A stretch of DNA of 64,000 bases. Source: Lomentospora prolificans (lineage: Eukaryota > Ascomycota > Sordariomycetes > Microascales > Microascaceae). Positions 1 to 13,770 of the stretch are shown one piece after another (position 1 is the first letter of the stretch; each line of letters starts with the position of its first letter). Below the pieces are notes generated by a model. That model made no database searches, was not told the origin of the DNA, and saw only the letters and a program-made list of their open reading frames with translations. The stretch spans positions 1,860,001 to 1,924,000 of the forward strand of contig JARFXM010000011.1 in NCBI GenBank assembly GCA_029532625.1, in the 5' to 3' direction. The position numbers and the translations under genes were made by a program.

Positions 1-1834
1 GAGATTGTCCTATGCGGGGGCTCTACCTACGTCCAGGGATCCAAGGATCCCGGGGCTCGGGATGAGAAGGAACAGGGAAGACAATGGTAACCGCCCGAAA
101 CATCTGACACAAGAGGCAACGGAGGATAGACTCGGCAGGGCTGCCATGAGAGGAGACGAAATGCGTCTCCGATCTGGGGTGATGAGAATGTGTGGCAGAT
201 CTCTTCGTTTGGTCATGGCGTTGGAATAAGTAGGATTAAAATATTAACGGGCTTTTTTTCTTGGGGAGGGAGGTATTATAGCAATGTCCCGAAGGGGACA
301 GATGGCGCACAAACGATTTGCTGGGAGATTTTCCGCGTTTCTGTGGAGGGACACAACCCTGGCAATGAAGGCTAATAATATCATACGGAGTACACAAATG
401 GAACAGTCCACATGGCCGGCTCTATTTAGTCATACCTCCATTCATTTATAACCCCATTTGGCGTTCCTACCCGCGCCTCCAGTATTTGGACATCTTCCCC
501 GTTCCTTCCATTTGTCGAGCAGAGCGTTGGCTCAAGCCCAATAGGTTCCCAACAGCTTCAGTCTGCCACCTACACCACCGCCTTCTGCGGAGAACAAGGA
601 AAACGTGGACAGAGACGACTAACAACCCGTAAATATACAGTCTAGCCCTCATAACTGAATGTCAACCCGACATAGGGCCTTTCAAGCTTGCCAAGCGGCG
701 GTCTGGTGTACTACACGGCCCAGGATCACGATTTGGAGACAAACTAGAAAAAAAGCCCGTGTGGCTTAGCGGCCCCGACGCAGGAACCTCCCCGACCCCC
801 CAAACCCCCAAAACACCCAAATCGTGTACTGCCCTTATATAACCAATGCGTCAATGCATTGGAAAAAATTCAGGATATATTATTGAGGGGCGACGGCGAT
901 CCGGCATTCGTCCCTCGCTCCCATCCTCCATCAGCGCTGTCTCGCATCGCTACCAGTTTCCACCCCTACTCCTTTTCTCGGCACAAATCATGACTCTTTC
1001 TCCCGTATCTCGCAGCTCGCCAAAGTCGGTTGTCGTAAAAAAACATAGGCTTGGCTTTGGCGGCTATGGCTGCGGAAGCCTAAGGTGTTCATGGGGGTCA
1101 ACCGGACGATGCTAGTTGGGGGGAGGAAAGGAAGCAGTAATATCGCGGGCAATACATGAAGGAATAGACGAGAACTGATCCGGTGTCTTAGGAGGAGCTT
1201 AGTTTTTTGTTGGGAACGGATGGCATTATCCCCAGTCCGTTCGTTTCTTTCCACAGCTCTTCATCCTTTCAATTATTTTTTCTCGCTAGCCGTAATCATC
1301 TTCTATTTTCCATAATTCACACTCTCTTCCTTGGTTCGTATCCCCGCTATTTACATTTTCAATACTGTTCCAGCTAGCGGCTGTTCGGGCCTTGGGATCA
1401 TGGTGGGGAACGATTCCGATTATTTCATACGCCATCCTCCGCATAGATGGGGAAGCACGGCTGAAGACGAGCAATCGCCATCGATGTCCCAGAATTACTT
1501 CCTTTCCGGGAATGAGGAATAAAGGGATTAGCTGGCTGGTATTGGAAACGAACGAAACGGCGGGCGGGTTGCAAGGTGCCCAGACCACTTACAGGGGTTC
1601 TGGGTAGGGAGTCCGAAGGTCTTTGCTAGAGAGCAAATAACGGAGAGATTGATGCGTTATAGTTCTCTATTAAACTCTTTTGGGAGCAGAATTTGAGTTC
1701 GCCAGTGGATGCAGGATAAAATGGGCACCGCAAGGCGCACCACGAATTCCCCCTTTCTGATTTAATACCAAACGGACGGCAACCCCGTTCTAGCTCGGTC
1801 ATGGCGACTTTTAACGCAGGAACGGAAAGCCACT

Positions 1835-1925
1835 GAAGAAAAGAAGAAAAGAAGAAAGGAAGAAAGGAAGAAAGGAAGAAAAAGGAAAACGAAACAAAAG
1901 GGAATAGGAAAGGGAAAGGGGGGAA
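1835..1925. repeat. Purine-rich (GAAA/GGAA) tract
   Basis: About 90 bases are almost pure purine on the plus strand, built from imperfect GAAGAAAA and GGAAGAAA units. It creates a long phenylalanine/serine-rich false open frame on the minus strand. This is low-complexity sequence with no gene attached. Confidence 0.8.
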
Positions 1926-4900
1926 AAGTGTAAAGGTGTTACTCCAGGAGAATACATAGGTCGCTGGATTATGACCATATTCGATCAAGTTGAGAGTGGT
2001 CGGTCAGGTTGGCCCAACAGGCCGAACAGATTACGATTTGCTTGCGGACGACGTCTCGTTTGGGGATCGCGTGTGAGTGCGCGACGCGAAGGAAGCGCAT
2101 TTTCCAAGACAGGGGTAACAGTGCGATGATCTCGAGGACCTTGCTTCAATAGTACAAGAAAGTATCCTCTTGAGTTGGGATCTCCGCATTTATGCTTGAA
2201 GTCTGATATCGCTCGCTCGTCGCATTTTTAAGATCGCCTCTTCACATTACTGTGACCGAGATGCGTCCCCAGGATCAGTCCGAACGAGGGCCCATTTTGC
2301 CGATCGCAGAGCGATGGCGGGCACCGACGCTGATCCCACAACACAGAGTAACACAGCGCAGGAAAAGTGGTCAGTTGGAAAGTGAAAAAAGGGGGTGCTA
2401 TACTTAGAATGGGGGAAATGCGCTGTGTATATCACCATGGCAGAAGAATTTGAGGGCCGTTTGAACTGGTGGTAGAAGCGAAATCTCTACACAATATATT
2501 AGACTATGATCAACTCCAGCTGAAAGGTCTCAGCCCTTTTCCTCTTCGGTCCTCTCCCAGTGAGCTGGCCATGGTCTTCGACCCCAGAATTGCTTGGTTG
2601 GGAAGAGCTAGGCCACGACTCCGGAGAGCCTGGCGGAGGGCGGAACCGGGATGCTCTTCTAGGTCTGGAGGTGGCGTTTGATTGGCCAGGGGGGCGATAG
2701 ACGAGATCTGATCGGGGGAGACCAAGTCTCGGTTTAGCTCTAGGTTGGCCAGCCTCTGTTGGCTTCGGCGGGACTAGCAACGGGCTGGTCATGGTCTACG
2801 AAGCCCCTGTGCGAAATTCCCTTGGCCCATGGAGAATGGCTTTGGCACTGAGCTTCCGTGTTCTGAGTCATGTGCGCTCTCTGGTGCCGTTCACCATTGG
2901 ATATCGATCAGCGAGGCAATTGATCAATCGATGTCTGTTCTGCAAGCCCTAGCTGCTTGGGCCAGAGTACAAAGAATCCAGTTGAGGGCTCCACGAGGAT
3001 GATTGCCAGTGACATTGATGGCTAACGCCAATCCACAACGCCGTGCAAACGATTTCCCGTCCTTCCTCAGCATGTTGTTTCCATATGGTCGAAAGGAGCG
3101 CATCTCGGTCACCCGACAGCCCCCCCAGATGCGTCGCAGGTCCACAGGCACTGGTACTGGACCTGCATGACCTAATGCATGTACGCATATTACTGGGAGG
3201 CTGGTAGATGACACGTTAGCCAGGTTGACGCAGAGAGGGGGGGCTCCCATTTGCTTTTTTGTTTTCCTTTTGCACTTCGTTGACGAGTGGGAGCGATTAG
3301 CGATTTTATTTCTCGCTCATGTTTTATTCCCTTTCCCTGAAGACACCTAGAGACTTTGAGACCGACCAGAGAGCGGCCCACGCCCTACCCCTTCTCATTT
3401 CTGAAGGGTGGCCTCGTCGCACAGGATCATGCATGCTTGCAGTTTACGAAGTAGACTCCTTTTCGTGTAGACGCGTGGACAGACAATGTCTTTGATCCCT
3501 TTCGGTATAGTCGAGGCAAGAATGCATATCGGTGGTTGTCCTTTGACGCCAGCTATAATACCACTATCTCCTGACCTATATCGCCGCAGCCACCTTTCTT
3601 TCTCGGAATGGCAAGCATGGACGTGGATCACCATACCGGGCAACAAATCCTTGAAATTGGCTGGGCCTAGGCCGTGAATCCGATTCCTTCGATGGTCGCC
3701 TATTCGCCCAATTCGGTGTACAGATGCTTTGCTGTCCATGCATTGCTGACCGAGGCAAGAGAGCATCGTGCTAGGGCTCAGGCCATCTGGTTATTTACCA
3801 ACAACACGGGCCCGAATTCTGGCGCATTTTGCACATCAATGGATTAATGTTCGATGTAACACTCAGATTGAACGAGGGGTGCCAATGCTAGATGAACTCA
3901 AACAGCCGCTGGCCTATGAGCAGAGTACTGTACAGATATTCTTACGCTGCAACTAGCAATGAATCAATTAGATCCCCTTTGAAGCTTGTTACTTGCGCGT
4001 GCACACATACGACGAAACCCGCGCGCACATCTATGGCCGTAAAATCCCAGGGTCATGTACAGTACCTCTGTACCTTTGGTAGTGTAATTCCGCAATTGAG
4101 AGTGAGCGTACGCGCGGGGGTGACATGGGACTACTCGGTGCGTGTATTCGGGCCACTCAGCTTGGGAACAAAGGCCTTGCCTACTTCCAGGACAGCGCAA
4201 TCGCTCTTTCCCTTGCTCAGTTGGAAAGCAATCTCCGCCCTCGCACTATGAAGTAGACCTTGCGCCTGCCTCGCCTCCGGCTTCCGAAAGTAGTTTGTAC
4301 CGACGATGCAGCCGAATCAATTGATCGATTTTTCGATATCGATCGATTCCCTCCGCGAGCGACGAGGTGTATACTGCAAACCCGTGAGGAATATTTGGTA
4401 GGTACATCGGTCACTGGAGCCCCTTGCACTGGAGTCTATGCTCTTGAACTTCCCAACTCGGTCGAAGACCAAGCTAGATGCATGCTTCAAAGCACCACCG
4501 CCCCTGGTTACTGGGAAGCCAGCCTTAGACTAATGCAAAATAGCCCCAACACCGTGGTCAGAGAATAGTAATACCAAGAATCCACAATCGAAGCACATCA
4601 CCCTGGCAAGACCCAAACTTCTCCTCGCTCGTACCTGGTGATCCACAAGACCTCAAGGTTTGGTAACCCCCTCCTCATTCCCCCGCTACTACCTCAACCC
4701 ACTTCCCAGCCGTGGTTAACCCAAACCCAAATGGTTGCAACCTTTTTCCTATTTGGAGATGCCCAGGCCAAGCAGTTGCTGAAATAGCCAGCGCACCAGC
4801 TGCTCTCCTCGTTTTAATCTCATCGAGGAACGAGGTACCATCATGGCCGGCCATACACACCGAGCCTACGCATTCTCTCAATGTATGACACCACAATCCA

Positions 4901-7900
4901 GCGATTCCTTGTAACAGGTCGTTGCCCTCCTCAATTCTTCTCAGGCCTACTCGGCACCGGGTTCTGGGACGAATGCCCATTTGTGTCTCATGCGGTACAC
5001 TAAACGGGCCCTCTCAGCACATCAGAGCGCACCATGAAGAGGTGTTGGTTCACTGCATGTTCGGCCATAAGTACCTCAGGAAAGCCAGCTGTGTGACATT
5101 CCGAATCGTTCACTAACGGCTGATTAGCCTTGGCCAAATTAGAGTTCAGACTGTCGTCGCTGGCTGTATCCAAAGCGGCTTAGCTTTGTTCTGACCTCCT
5201 TCCACTCGGCTCCCCACCCTGGCGCCCATCATGACAAACACAGCGCCTGGCTGCCAATTGCGCAAGTTTCGCCAGCCATCAGAAAGCATGGGCTGGATAG
5301 CCCAAGCCGGCTGGGATTTTCACTTGTGCCAACTCGACACACTAGCACAACCCCACTTTTCGCAGACGTTCCCGAATCGGCTTACGGCAAGCCAGCTAAT
5401 CTCAAACACCACAAGCAAGCAATGCCAATTCAAGATTTGGGGTCTAGAGTGTAATACCGCTGAATTGGCGCATGTATGGAGAGGGCCCCCGCCAAAATAT
5501 TAAGACCCCCCCACTAACATCCCATATGGTGGCATCCAGTTTCTGGCTTCAAGATTCCCCTCCAAACGGGTTGCACCCAGCTCAGTACCACCTTCGTCTC
5601 TTGTCCTTCCCTAGTCCCGAACTTTCCCAACGACACCCCGGTACGTCTTCTCCTGTAAGCGCCGTTGATTTTTTTTTCTCTTTTTTTTCTTTTCGGAAAA
5701 GGGTAGGGCGAAGGGGCTGGAAAGGGTAGGAGGCGTAGATCATTCGCGGCGCATTTGGTCCGGAAAACGCTCGAGTGGAAAAGACAATACAGGATCTGGT
5801 TATCTGGTTCTGCATGATTTTTACTAGCCTACGGTTCAACTGGCCCGGGCGGACAACTCAGGCCTAGAAGAAGAACAGGGGATGTGGGGAGCAATTTCAT
5901 GTTATTCTGCCGCGAACACATCAAGGCGTCCTCAGCCACGAGGCTCAAGCCGGGGATCATTGTCGCAAGGGGCGCGGCGGGGTCGGTTGCTGCGCGAGCT
6001 GTTGGATGCTGGTATGAGCTGCCGCAGGGCGGTGATGGTTCCCCGACTTGCCCTTGGCACCCCCAGGCAAGCGCAAGGCCTGCATACTGCCTAGCATTCG
6101 GAGCGACAGTCACTTCTGGGAGGTTCCCGAGTCCCTGGCTCTTGAGACAAACTGTGATTGATCACTTTTTCACTCACCAAAAATCTATAACATTATGGGC
6201 TCTCGATTCGCAGCCTCGAGGATCATGGCCACCCGTAGAGACCTTACCCACCTCTCTTGCCGTCCCCACCCTGGATGGTCGGACGCGGAGACGTTGGGCC
6301 TCTGTGTCGCCGCACCTGACGCGGTAACATTCCTTCCAGGCAAGATTGCGTTTGCGTCCTTCCTAAAATAAGCCAGTTGTTTCCTTCAGGATCAAATACG
6401 AGCTTTTCGAGGTCGCACCGTCCACGATGGCTCCTCGACGGTCTGTTTTAGCCTCCGGCCACAGAAGGAGTTGACGGAGAGCTGCTGTGTTTCTCCCACA
6501 ACGATTCTTATTCTTTGACGAGAAATCGTCAAGAGCAATCGTTATTCGGTCAGAACGCCATCTCAACCAAGGTTTTCTCTGATCGTTTTCTGCCTCTTGT
6601 CATTGCCTTGAAAATTTGGGGTTCGTTCTCCCGTCTTCGCACCTTTTTTTTAAACCTCTGTACTGCGGCATGTTCCGAGCATTTCAGCCACATTGGTGTG
6701 CAGATGGATATTTGGGTAAGTGTGCTGGGGTTGGCTCAACCTGCACCACAGTTCTGATACCATGTCACATTGTTTGGACATCTTTCTTTCCCCTTGTGAT
6801 GGCGGGGCCTTCCCATGTCTACCGTGAGGTTACCGCGGCAGACTGATCGGCCAACCGCATCGCCTGGTATGGTTTGGGGTAGAGCGACACTAACAAAGTT
6901 TGCGCAAGTCGAGCATGATTTAAGCAGAAAGAGATATCTAAAGTCTACTTGGCTATAACGGACAAAAGAATTACCAATGCTGATCATCCAACATTAGGGC
7001 GCCGATTTTACACGCTCGCTAGGTCTACCTAGCCGGCTCGTACGAAGCCCATGAGACTTGATGCGGGCGGAGTTTCTCTTTTATCAAGCGGATTAGATCA
7101 TAGCCACGTGGCATCATGGAGGTCGACATATGAGGACGAATATGGCGTCCGGCTGCACTCGTCCGGCGCTCCGCATGTGAGGAAGCAGTGTGAGGATAAC
7201 AATTGTACCCATCTTTCGACTCAGATTGAGCTTGCCTGCAGGGACCAAACCAAAGCGGGTATGGGCAAGACATGTCTCTCCTGTTACGGAGTTTAGACTG
7301 GCAGTTTCACACGCCCCGAGCAGGTCTAAGCACCACACTTTCCACCCTTGCTCACAAATAGTCGCGACTAGTGATCTCGTTTGTAAGCATCCAGGCCAAA
7401 GGATGGTTTTGTCTACCAAGAGGGACCTAACGAAGCGTCTCAGGTACAGGAAGTATGTAAGGCACCGACGAAAGTTTGCACGGGAGTCAATCATCTTGAA
7501 CATAGACGGGATAACACTTGGGCTCGGGCCCGGGGTGCCATCATACTCATATACATCTCCCTGGCAAGAAGCCTTCAACCGTGGCTATTAAATTGACGGG
7601 CCCAAGGGAAAGCCACCGATCGAAGCCTTTCGGTTCTTTGGTTTTGCGGGCTTGGAACCGCATTCTAAAGGTATACCGATCTGCAGGGACAAGTGGGCAT
7701 TTTGCGGTGGGCTCAGATACGCAGATTGTACTACAACCACGTCTATATTCCGAACGTGGTAGAGCGGATACTTTTGCATTGTTACGTTTTATGATGGCTC
7801 TCCCCAGGCGCAACCAGACCACAACGACATGCGGTCCTGAATGCCGAATCTAGGCGCCGAAAGCCTCGTCGTACCGTGTCCATAGGCACAGGTCTCTCAG

Positions 7901-10340
7901 GGCAACACATTGACGAGCGATGGCGGCGGGTGGGACGGATCCGACGAACGTGGTCACTTTCCCCTCGAGGGAAGCACTTCCGAGCCCCAAGAGTCTGGGC
8001 GGTGCGATGTCATCTCTGTCTTTGTCTTGCTCATGGAAACTCTGTGTCGCGACCGAGAGTAGAACAGGATGCGGGCTTTATGCGATCCGTTGGGCATGGT
8101 TTTGAAGTCAAACTCTCACCCTCATTTCTTTTACTTCAAACCCAGCACGAAGACCGAACTCTCATTACGTTTGTGCCGAGGTGCTTTTGAACCTTGAGGT
8201 GATATTGTCAAGTAAGATTTGCGTCAGTCCAAGGCGTCGAAAACAAGCAAAGTTTCATCGAGGCAAAACCTTTTTGTAAGGAGGAATGTCTATTCGCGAT
8301 CGAGTTTGTCTCACGCTGAGCACCCGAATCGTACCACGGCCAGCTTCTACATGTGCACCTCTGTCACCTCCAGTCGTGTTTGATCTAGAGATTGACTAAA
8401 ACTGAAAGGAAAGGACAAAGCTGGGAAGAAATAAGGAGAGAAGGGTGGCAAAGCTCAGCAAGCACTGGAAAGAGTTGCGTTTGCGGCGATGCCATGACGT
8501 GACGTTTCTGTTCTGTTTGGAGCGCTCTTTCTTGTGTCACTACAAAAGAGATGAGCATCATTCGCACTGGAAAGGGTAGCGATGAGGAGGTCCATTTCCA
8601 AGGCGAAGCTTGATGTTTGACAAGGCAAGAATGACCTGCGTCTATAACGTTCTTTGTTGGGAAGGCTTTGTACTGGCATAGTACAAGCTGTGGCTCTTGT
8701 TTAAAGGGAGGGTTCCTATACGAGAGAAGGGGACAGAAAGGATGCCTCTTGGTATTCAAAGGAGACTCTTCTCGGGCGGAACGACTTGATCGGCCTTCGT
8801 ATATCAGGGCCCCTTTTGCCCTGGACGGAGTTCGGGTGGTCCACGACCTGCGCAGGGATAGAGGATGAGTTTTGACGCGTTGAATTGATCGACGCCAACT
8901 GACAGCTTTGGTCAGAAACAATACGGTTGAATAGGGACGGGGATGGGGGAGGGAAGAAGAGCATGAATGGGCGGATGGCCGTCGTCATTCTCTCTTCAAT
9001 TCGCACAAAGTCCGACCTCCCGATAACCAGGAACGCAGCCATCGGTACGAGCTGCGGCAGAGGACGATAGATCACGTCCCCTCCACCAGGACTCGGCTCA
9101 GAATCTATCCGCTCCATGGCAATCTAGTTTACCGTTGAAGCAGATAGCTCAAGCAAGCGAGAATAACACACAGTGATCGATGTGGCCGATTGTCGTCATC
9201 TAAGTCGAGTAATGCTGCAGCGTTGATAATGGCGCCTCCACCACCCCTTTGTCCAAACCACACACCTGCGCCCTGCCATTATACAGCTCCAGAGCCAGCT
9301 ATGTCCTCACCTATATAGGAAGGAGGATTGAGGGACACAAGGTACGGCCAATACTCGCTCGAGAAGGGGCTGATACTCTCTGCCAGCGTCACCCCGTCCA
9401 TGCCCATCGGCGATTAACGGGCAAAGAAAGAGACATTATCAATGTATGGATATGGGGCGGTTTCCCACACCCTTTTACCCCATGTCGCTGTTGCTGGTAG
9501 CTCCTCGATTTGAGCAGCCTTGATGAGGCGGGAAAGGTGTGGGAGGCGGAAGCGGCCAAGGATAATTGATATAGACTACGGAGTACCTGTAGTGGGTGGG
9601 AAGACGGTCAATGAGAAGGCAAGTACCGCGGAGAATTTTATTCTTTGTTTCTGTGCACCTCCCTTGGCGGATGGAGACCAAAGGGGTGTGTCTGTGGGTG
9701 TGGGTGTGAGTGCTGGGGTTGTGAGTTGCGGGTTGGGGATGATCTAATACATTGATGCTTCATTTTCACTGCGTATAAAATACGAGGGGGGCCAATACAG
9801 GGAAAGCACAACAAAAGGAAGTAAGAAAAGATGATGGGTTGCTCTGTGTGGTCTGCGAGAGCTCGCTTGACCTGTACGATATAGTAGGATATGCTCTTCT
9901 GACCCTGAGGCTGGGATGGGGAACCAACATGATAGGCTCGCGGGGCAGGGCTGTTAATATCCATTGCTGGCGAGGTGGCCAAACGGACAAGTAGTAAAAC
10001 GAAAGGAGAAGCCACACCAGGATCTTGTCTTTTGGTTTACAACGTTAATAGTCGGGAGCTTTAGGAGAAGGGCGTGGTGTGGAAGAAGAAAGGCGCGGGC
10101 GTGCTTCAAGAGGAATCGAGAGCCAGCGTCTGGGATGATATACAAAAGGTGATAATAGGTCTCCTGCCAGGTTTTAACAAGGACTTGGTGGTCTGGAGCT
10201 TGAGCATCGAAGCGGGAAAATCCCCAGAACCCAGGGAAGCGCACATCCCTGTCCTATAGCGGGCATGACCTTGGAACAACCTGGCTGTCAACCTGCCTCG
10301 GACAGACACCAGACAGAGGCGGGAAACACTTTTGAAGCCA

Positions 10341-10425
10341 AAGAAAAAAAAAAAATGGAAAAAAATGGAAAAAAATGGAAAAAAAAGGGGAAAAAAAAAA
10401 GGAAAAAAAAGGGAAAAGAAAAATG
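10341..10425. repeat. A-rich tract with tandem TGGAAAAAAA units
   Basis: At least three direct copies of a TGGAAAAAA unit are followed by AAAAAGGG-type repeats. A T-rich stretch follows about 35 bases later (10456-10495). It explains the lysine-rich and phenylalanine-rich false open frames on both strands. Confidence 0.8.
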
Positions 10426-11524
10426 CGTCGCCTCTTTGTTAGAGCCACCGGTTTTCTTTTTTTTTTTCACTTTGTCTCTTTTTTTCTTTTTCTAAAGTGA
10501 CGTCTGTCCTCTTACCAAGGACCCCGGTTTCCCATATTTGGGCTGTTTACTTGTAGAGTTCGGCACCGGGCTCTGGCTTTTTCTTTTGTCGCTTCCTGTG
10601 ATGGTCGGCGGCGTTGACGTATGTTTCCAAAGATGATAGGGAAACATCTGTCCATATGAGACAGAACCGGACTTTTATAACTAATTCTAGTAGAAACAAA
10701 CAAACCCAGAAAGTAGACCGGGTATTAAAACCTTGATGCCATCAACCATGAGCAAGACGAGCAAAAGCAAAAAAGAAAGGGGGAAAAACAAAACCACAAG
10801 CCCCCCCCCTGGTGCGCCCTTCCATCTGGCAACTGCATCAAAAAGGGGCGGCGGGATGCATCAATCGATTGCTTCTCGTATGGAATTGATCTTTATACTT
10901 TACTTCCCTTGCATCCCTTTTTGTCGCCCGCAATTGAGGGAAGGCATAGTAGCGGCATCCCGAAAGGCCTGGCCGCCAGTTGCCGCCTCTCTCCTTCTCC
11001 CTCTGGCTTTGTCTTACCTCATCCACACTCTCTTCTCTTTTCTCACTGCCAATGTCCGAATTGTCGCAAGTTGATTAAGATGAGATGATACGAGAAAGAA
11101 GGTGGTATATAATTCATATCTACCAGTCAGTATTGGATCCATCAATTGCCAGCCCACATGCACCCACCTCCACCTCAGCCCTCCATACAATCGACCAGTG
11201 TAGTAGGGCACAACATAAACGCCCCCCAACATCAGGAATCACGCATCGAACCTCGCTACATAAGCGCATTTTTCAGTAGCGAGTCGAATGCGTGTGTGTG
11301 TGTATGTATGTATACGTGTACGTCTGTCTATGAAGTGTGTGCGTCCTGTGTATTTATTCCTCGTCGATCAGGTACGGATAACTTCATTCCCAGTACACAG
11401 GCAGCGGCAGTCGTGGTCATGGCGCCTGCTTTCCACAACCAGGCGTGGGCGATCCTCGCCAGTGGGCCTCTATCCCGGTGCAACCCATCGTTGGTACTAA
11501 CCCTTGTCTCTTCTCGCACCTTGG

Positions 11525-11754
11525 ATGGCGTCACAGAACAAAAATGCCACAGTTACGTCGGGAGGCGTGACTGCTGAGCCCGCTGTTTCCGGGACCTCTG
11601 GCAACCTTGAGCACACAGACCAAGTAATACGCTCCCTGGAGCAGACAGTTCCAAGTGCGTGATGATGTCGCGTTCAGTGCAGATGGGACGGATCCATTGC
11701 CTTGGTCCATGGTGACGCCCGGCTCTATTCCTCGAACCCACGGCGAGAGTACTG
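11525..11754 (+). pseudogene. Possible broken or orphan coding segment
   Basis: An ATG at 11525 opens a clean 45-codon frame rich in Ser, Thr, Gly, Ala and Val that ends in TGA at 11660-11662. The next frame is open from 11649 to a strong GTAAGT donor at 11755 and also reads like protein (it contains the string DPLPWSMVTPGSIPRTHGES). Joining the two needs a frameshift, because the only splice pair between them would give a 25-nt intron. I recognise no family. It may be a decayed gene, an orphan gene with a sequencing indel, or chance. Nothing downstream to 12.3 kb completes a convincing product. Confidence 0.22.
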
Positions 11755-12849
11755 GTAAGTGCATGTGCGAATCAATGCGGCGTTTCACACTAGGATTGTA
11801 AATGGTGCAGCGACGACCAACGCGCATCAGTGATCCACTGATCCTACATACATATTGCGGACTGCGAGTGATGGATCACGCAAAGGAGCTTCTGGCGATG
11901 CCTACTACCTACTGGTATAGTAGCTATCTGAGGGACTCTCCAGCCATGTACGCTCACCCACAGCTTGGCGTCAAAACCGCTGTCGACAATACGGATGGAT
12001 GGGGGTGCACGCTCCTCTTACACTCCCCATATCCGGATCCTATGCGATGTCTACGGCATCGCGGTAGCCTCCTTCAGGTATGAGACTAGCACACTCCATA
12101 CAAAGCCTTGCCTGGCATATGGACCACGTCGGGCGCCAGAGAGCCTTGCAGTGCTCCTAGTGTCGAGGATAGAAAGAAGCCCAGCATGTTCCGATCCAAA
12201 ACCGAGGATGCTCCTCTCAACGAAATAATTTTGTTGTCAGAGCAAATGTCGTTATGTTTCATGCCATTTACTTGGAATCTAACAAAGCGAGACGTACAAA
12301 AGAACCGTCCGGATAGCTAGCTAGCTGGTCAACTACGCCACTACGAAGGGCCCGGTTGGATTCGTCCCTCCCCGTCTTTGCCTCAGTCTCGCGCGTAGAC
12401 TCGCTGGGTTTGGACAACGATCTTGGCCATCGGGTAGTAGCCGAACAAAGCTAACGGCTATAATTGAGTTACTGCGGAGGAACCTTCGTTGCTAAGCGTC
12501 TGGCCGATGATATTGGGAAAGGAAAAACGATATCCCTACGGTTTGAGAAGGCCAAGGCAGCGCCCCTCAACATGGTTTCGGTGAGGGAAGAAGAAAGAAG
12601 AAAGGAAAAAAAACACCAAATGTGACTGCTGTATCGATGATTTTGGTGCTCGAGCTGGTTGCTTGGTGTCGCAGGCTGTTGGGACCAACCATCGCTGCCT
12701 GGGCGCTGTATTCCCCCATCAAGCCGACATATCGTCCATGCAGACTTCTAACGAAGCCTCGTAGTCATATACACATATTGACTAGTCCCCCGGAAAACCC
12801 ACTCGCATAGCCAACTCAGCTACTCGCCTCGTCCCCACGGACAAGCCAA

Positions 12850-12958
12850 CAACAGGCCGAGTGAGCCTCGCGTCCTCCTCGTACATGGTCGAGCCGCTCT
12901 CCCGCCACACTCGCTCGGTAACCCTCCCCCAGGGCCTCTCTGCTCAAACGGCCCTTTG

Positions 12959-12995
<37 letters not shown>

Positions 12996-13770
12996 GACTC
13001 CAAGCTGCGTCAGCCCCCGCCATCTACTCACCCGGCCAAGGCCTTCCCGGAACTCGTCCCCGGCGCTCGGTTCATCTTCCCTATGTCGCGGCGCCCGCCG
13101 GTCGAGCGCCTTTGGCTGGGGGTCCCCGCTGGCGCAGCTGCGTTCGATATCGCGTCGCTGGAGGACCCTCATCGACGGTAGCCATACGCAGATTCGAGGG
13201 CTGGAAGTGTCGTAGGGAGAAAGCCTCGCCCATCGGAAGCGGGAGGTTAAGGAGGTGGCGCCGGGGAATGTGATTCTTGGTGGGCTCAAGCTAGGGACGT
13301 GTGCTATGGGATTCATATGTTTACTCACCATCGATTTTGCCGTTTGGAGATTTCGTTGGGACGAGGTGGGTGGTTGCCGCTTGGACGCGAGATTCAACCT
13401 CTCATGGAGGCGGCGGGCGCGCAACTAAGCGAGGACGATCCGTTTAGCTTCGGAAGACGCCGAACAGGAGCCTCAGGATCCATTCGTCGAGGTTCTTGTC
13501 TACGTTGAGGGATCATTATCTATCGATGATGACGCAGGTCCAGGTTGCATAGAGGCGTCGGCCGTTGTCAGGCCCGTCTTCCTCGGTCACGGGACCCATA
13601 GACGACGAGATTCGGCCTTTGCTCGGACAACAGGCCTACTAGAGCCTAAAATCCATGGGTTTCCATGTTGACTGGCAAGAGCTATGAAGGCCGGGGCCAC
13701 TAGTATAAGATGCCGGAGCAGACCGACGACATTGCCAAGTTCGCTGAGACAAAAAAGGTTGGGTGGGCAC
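12850..13770 (+). pseudogene. Decayed acyl-protein-thioesterase-like alpha/beta hydrolase
   Basis: Read in three frames, the plus strand keeps the ordered landmarks of the phospholipase/carboxylesterase (acyl-protein thioesterase) family. There is a start-proximal segment near 12882, an AFPELVPGARFIFP stretch after 12993, a FDIASLEDP stretch near 13150 and NVILGGL at about 13267-13287. The GHG of PVFLGHGT is at 13585-13593, and the final FHVDWQ...YEGRGH...YKMPEQTDDIAKF region lies at about 13660-13750. At least three frameshifts and several stops break it. The serine-nucleophile segment after NVILGGL is scrambled (Lys-Leu-Gly where Ser-Gln-Gly is expected). The conserved Trp of GHWYK is TAG, and another TAG follows LGQQAY. 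In the living family these enzymes remove palmitate from proteins or hydrolyse lysolipids. This copy cannot make that enzyme. The 202-codon minus-strand frame over it is a shadow. Confidence 0.75.
12959..12992 (+). repeat. 34-base A homopolymer inside the pseudogene
   Basis: Thirty-four consecutive A residues sit where the family would have the segment between the first beta strand and the SKxR-like loop. The flanks on both sides still resemble the hydrolase, so the run looks like an expansion or insertion within the dead gene and not the tail of a retroposed copy of it. Confidence 0.85.

Larger units (their letters stand above)
1..11524. other. Gene-empty stretch with simple repeats
   Basis: I found no coding region here that I can support. 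Open frames on both strands are short (under about 180 codons), overlap one another, have biased composition and show no family motif or plausible intron-exon chain. The sequence is not strongly AT-rich. It may hold regulatory DNA, untranslated RNA or sequence decayed beyond recognition. RNA-seq would be needed to find non-coding transcripts. Confidence 0.6.

Noticed and set aside
8385..8921. 178-codon minus-strand frame
   Set aside because: No motif, no plausible partner exons and overlapping frames on both strands.
12816..13424. 202-codon minus-strand frame with a poly-Phe stretch
   Set aside because: It is antisense to the thioesterase-like pseudogene, and the Phe run is just the 34-A tract.
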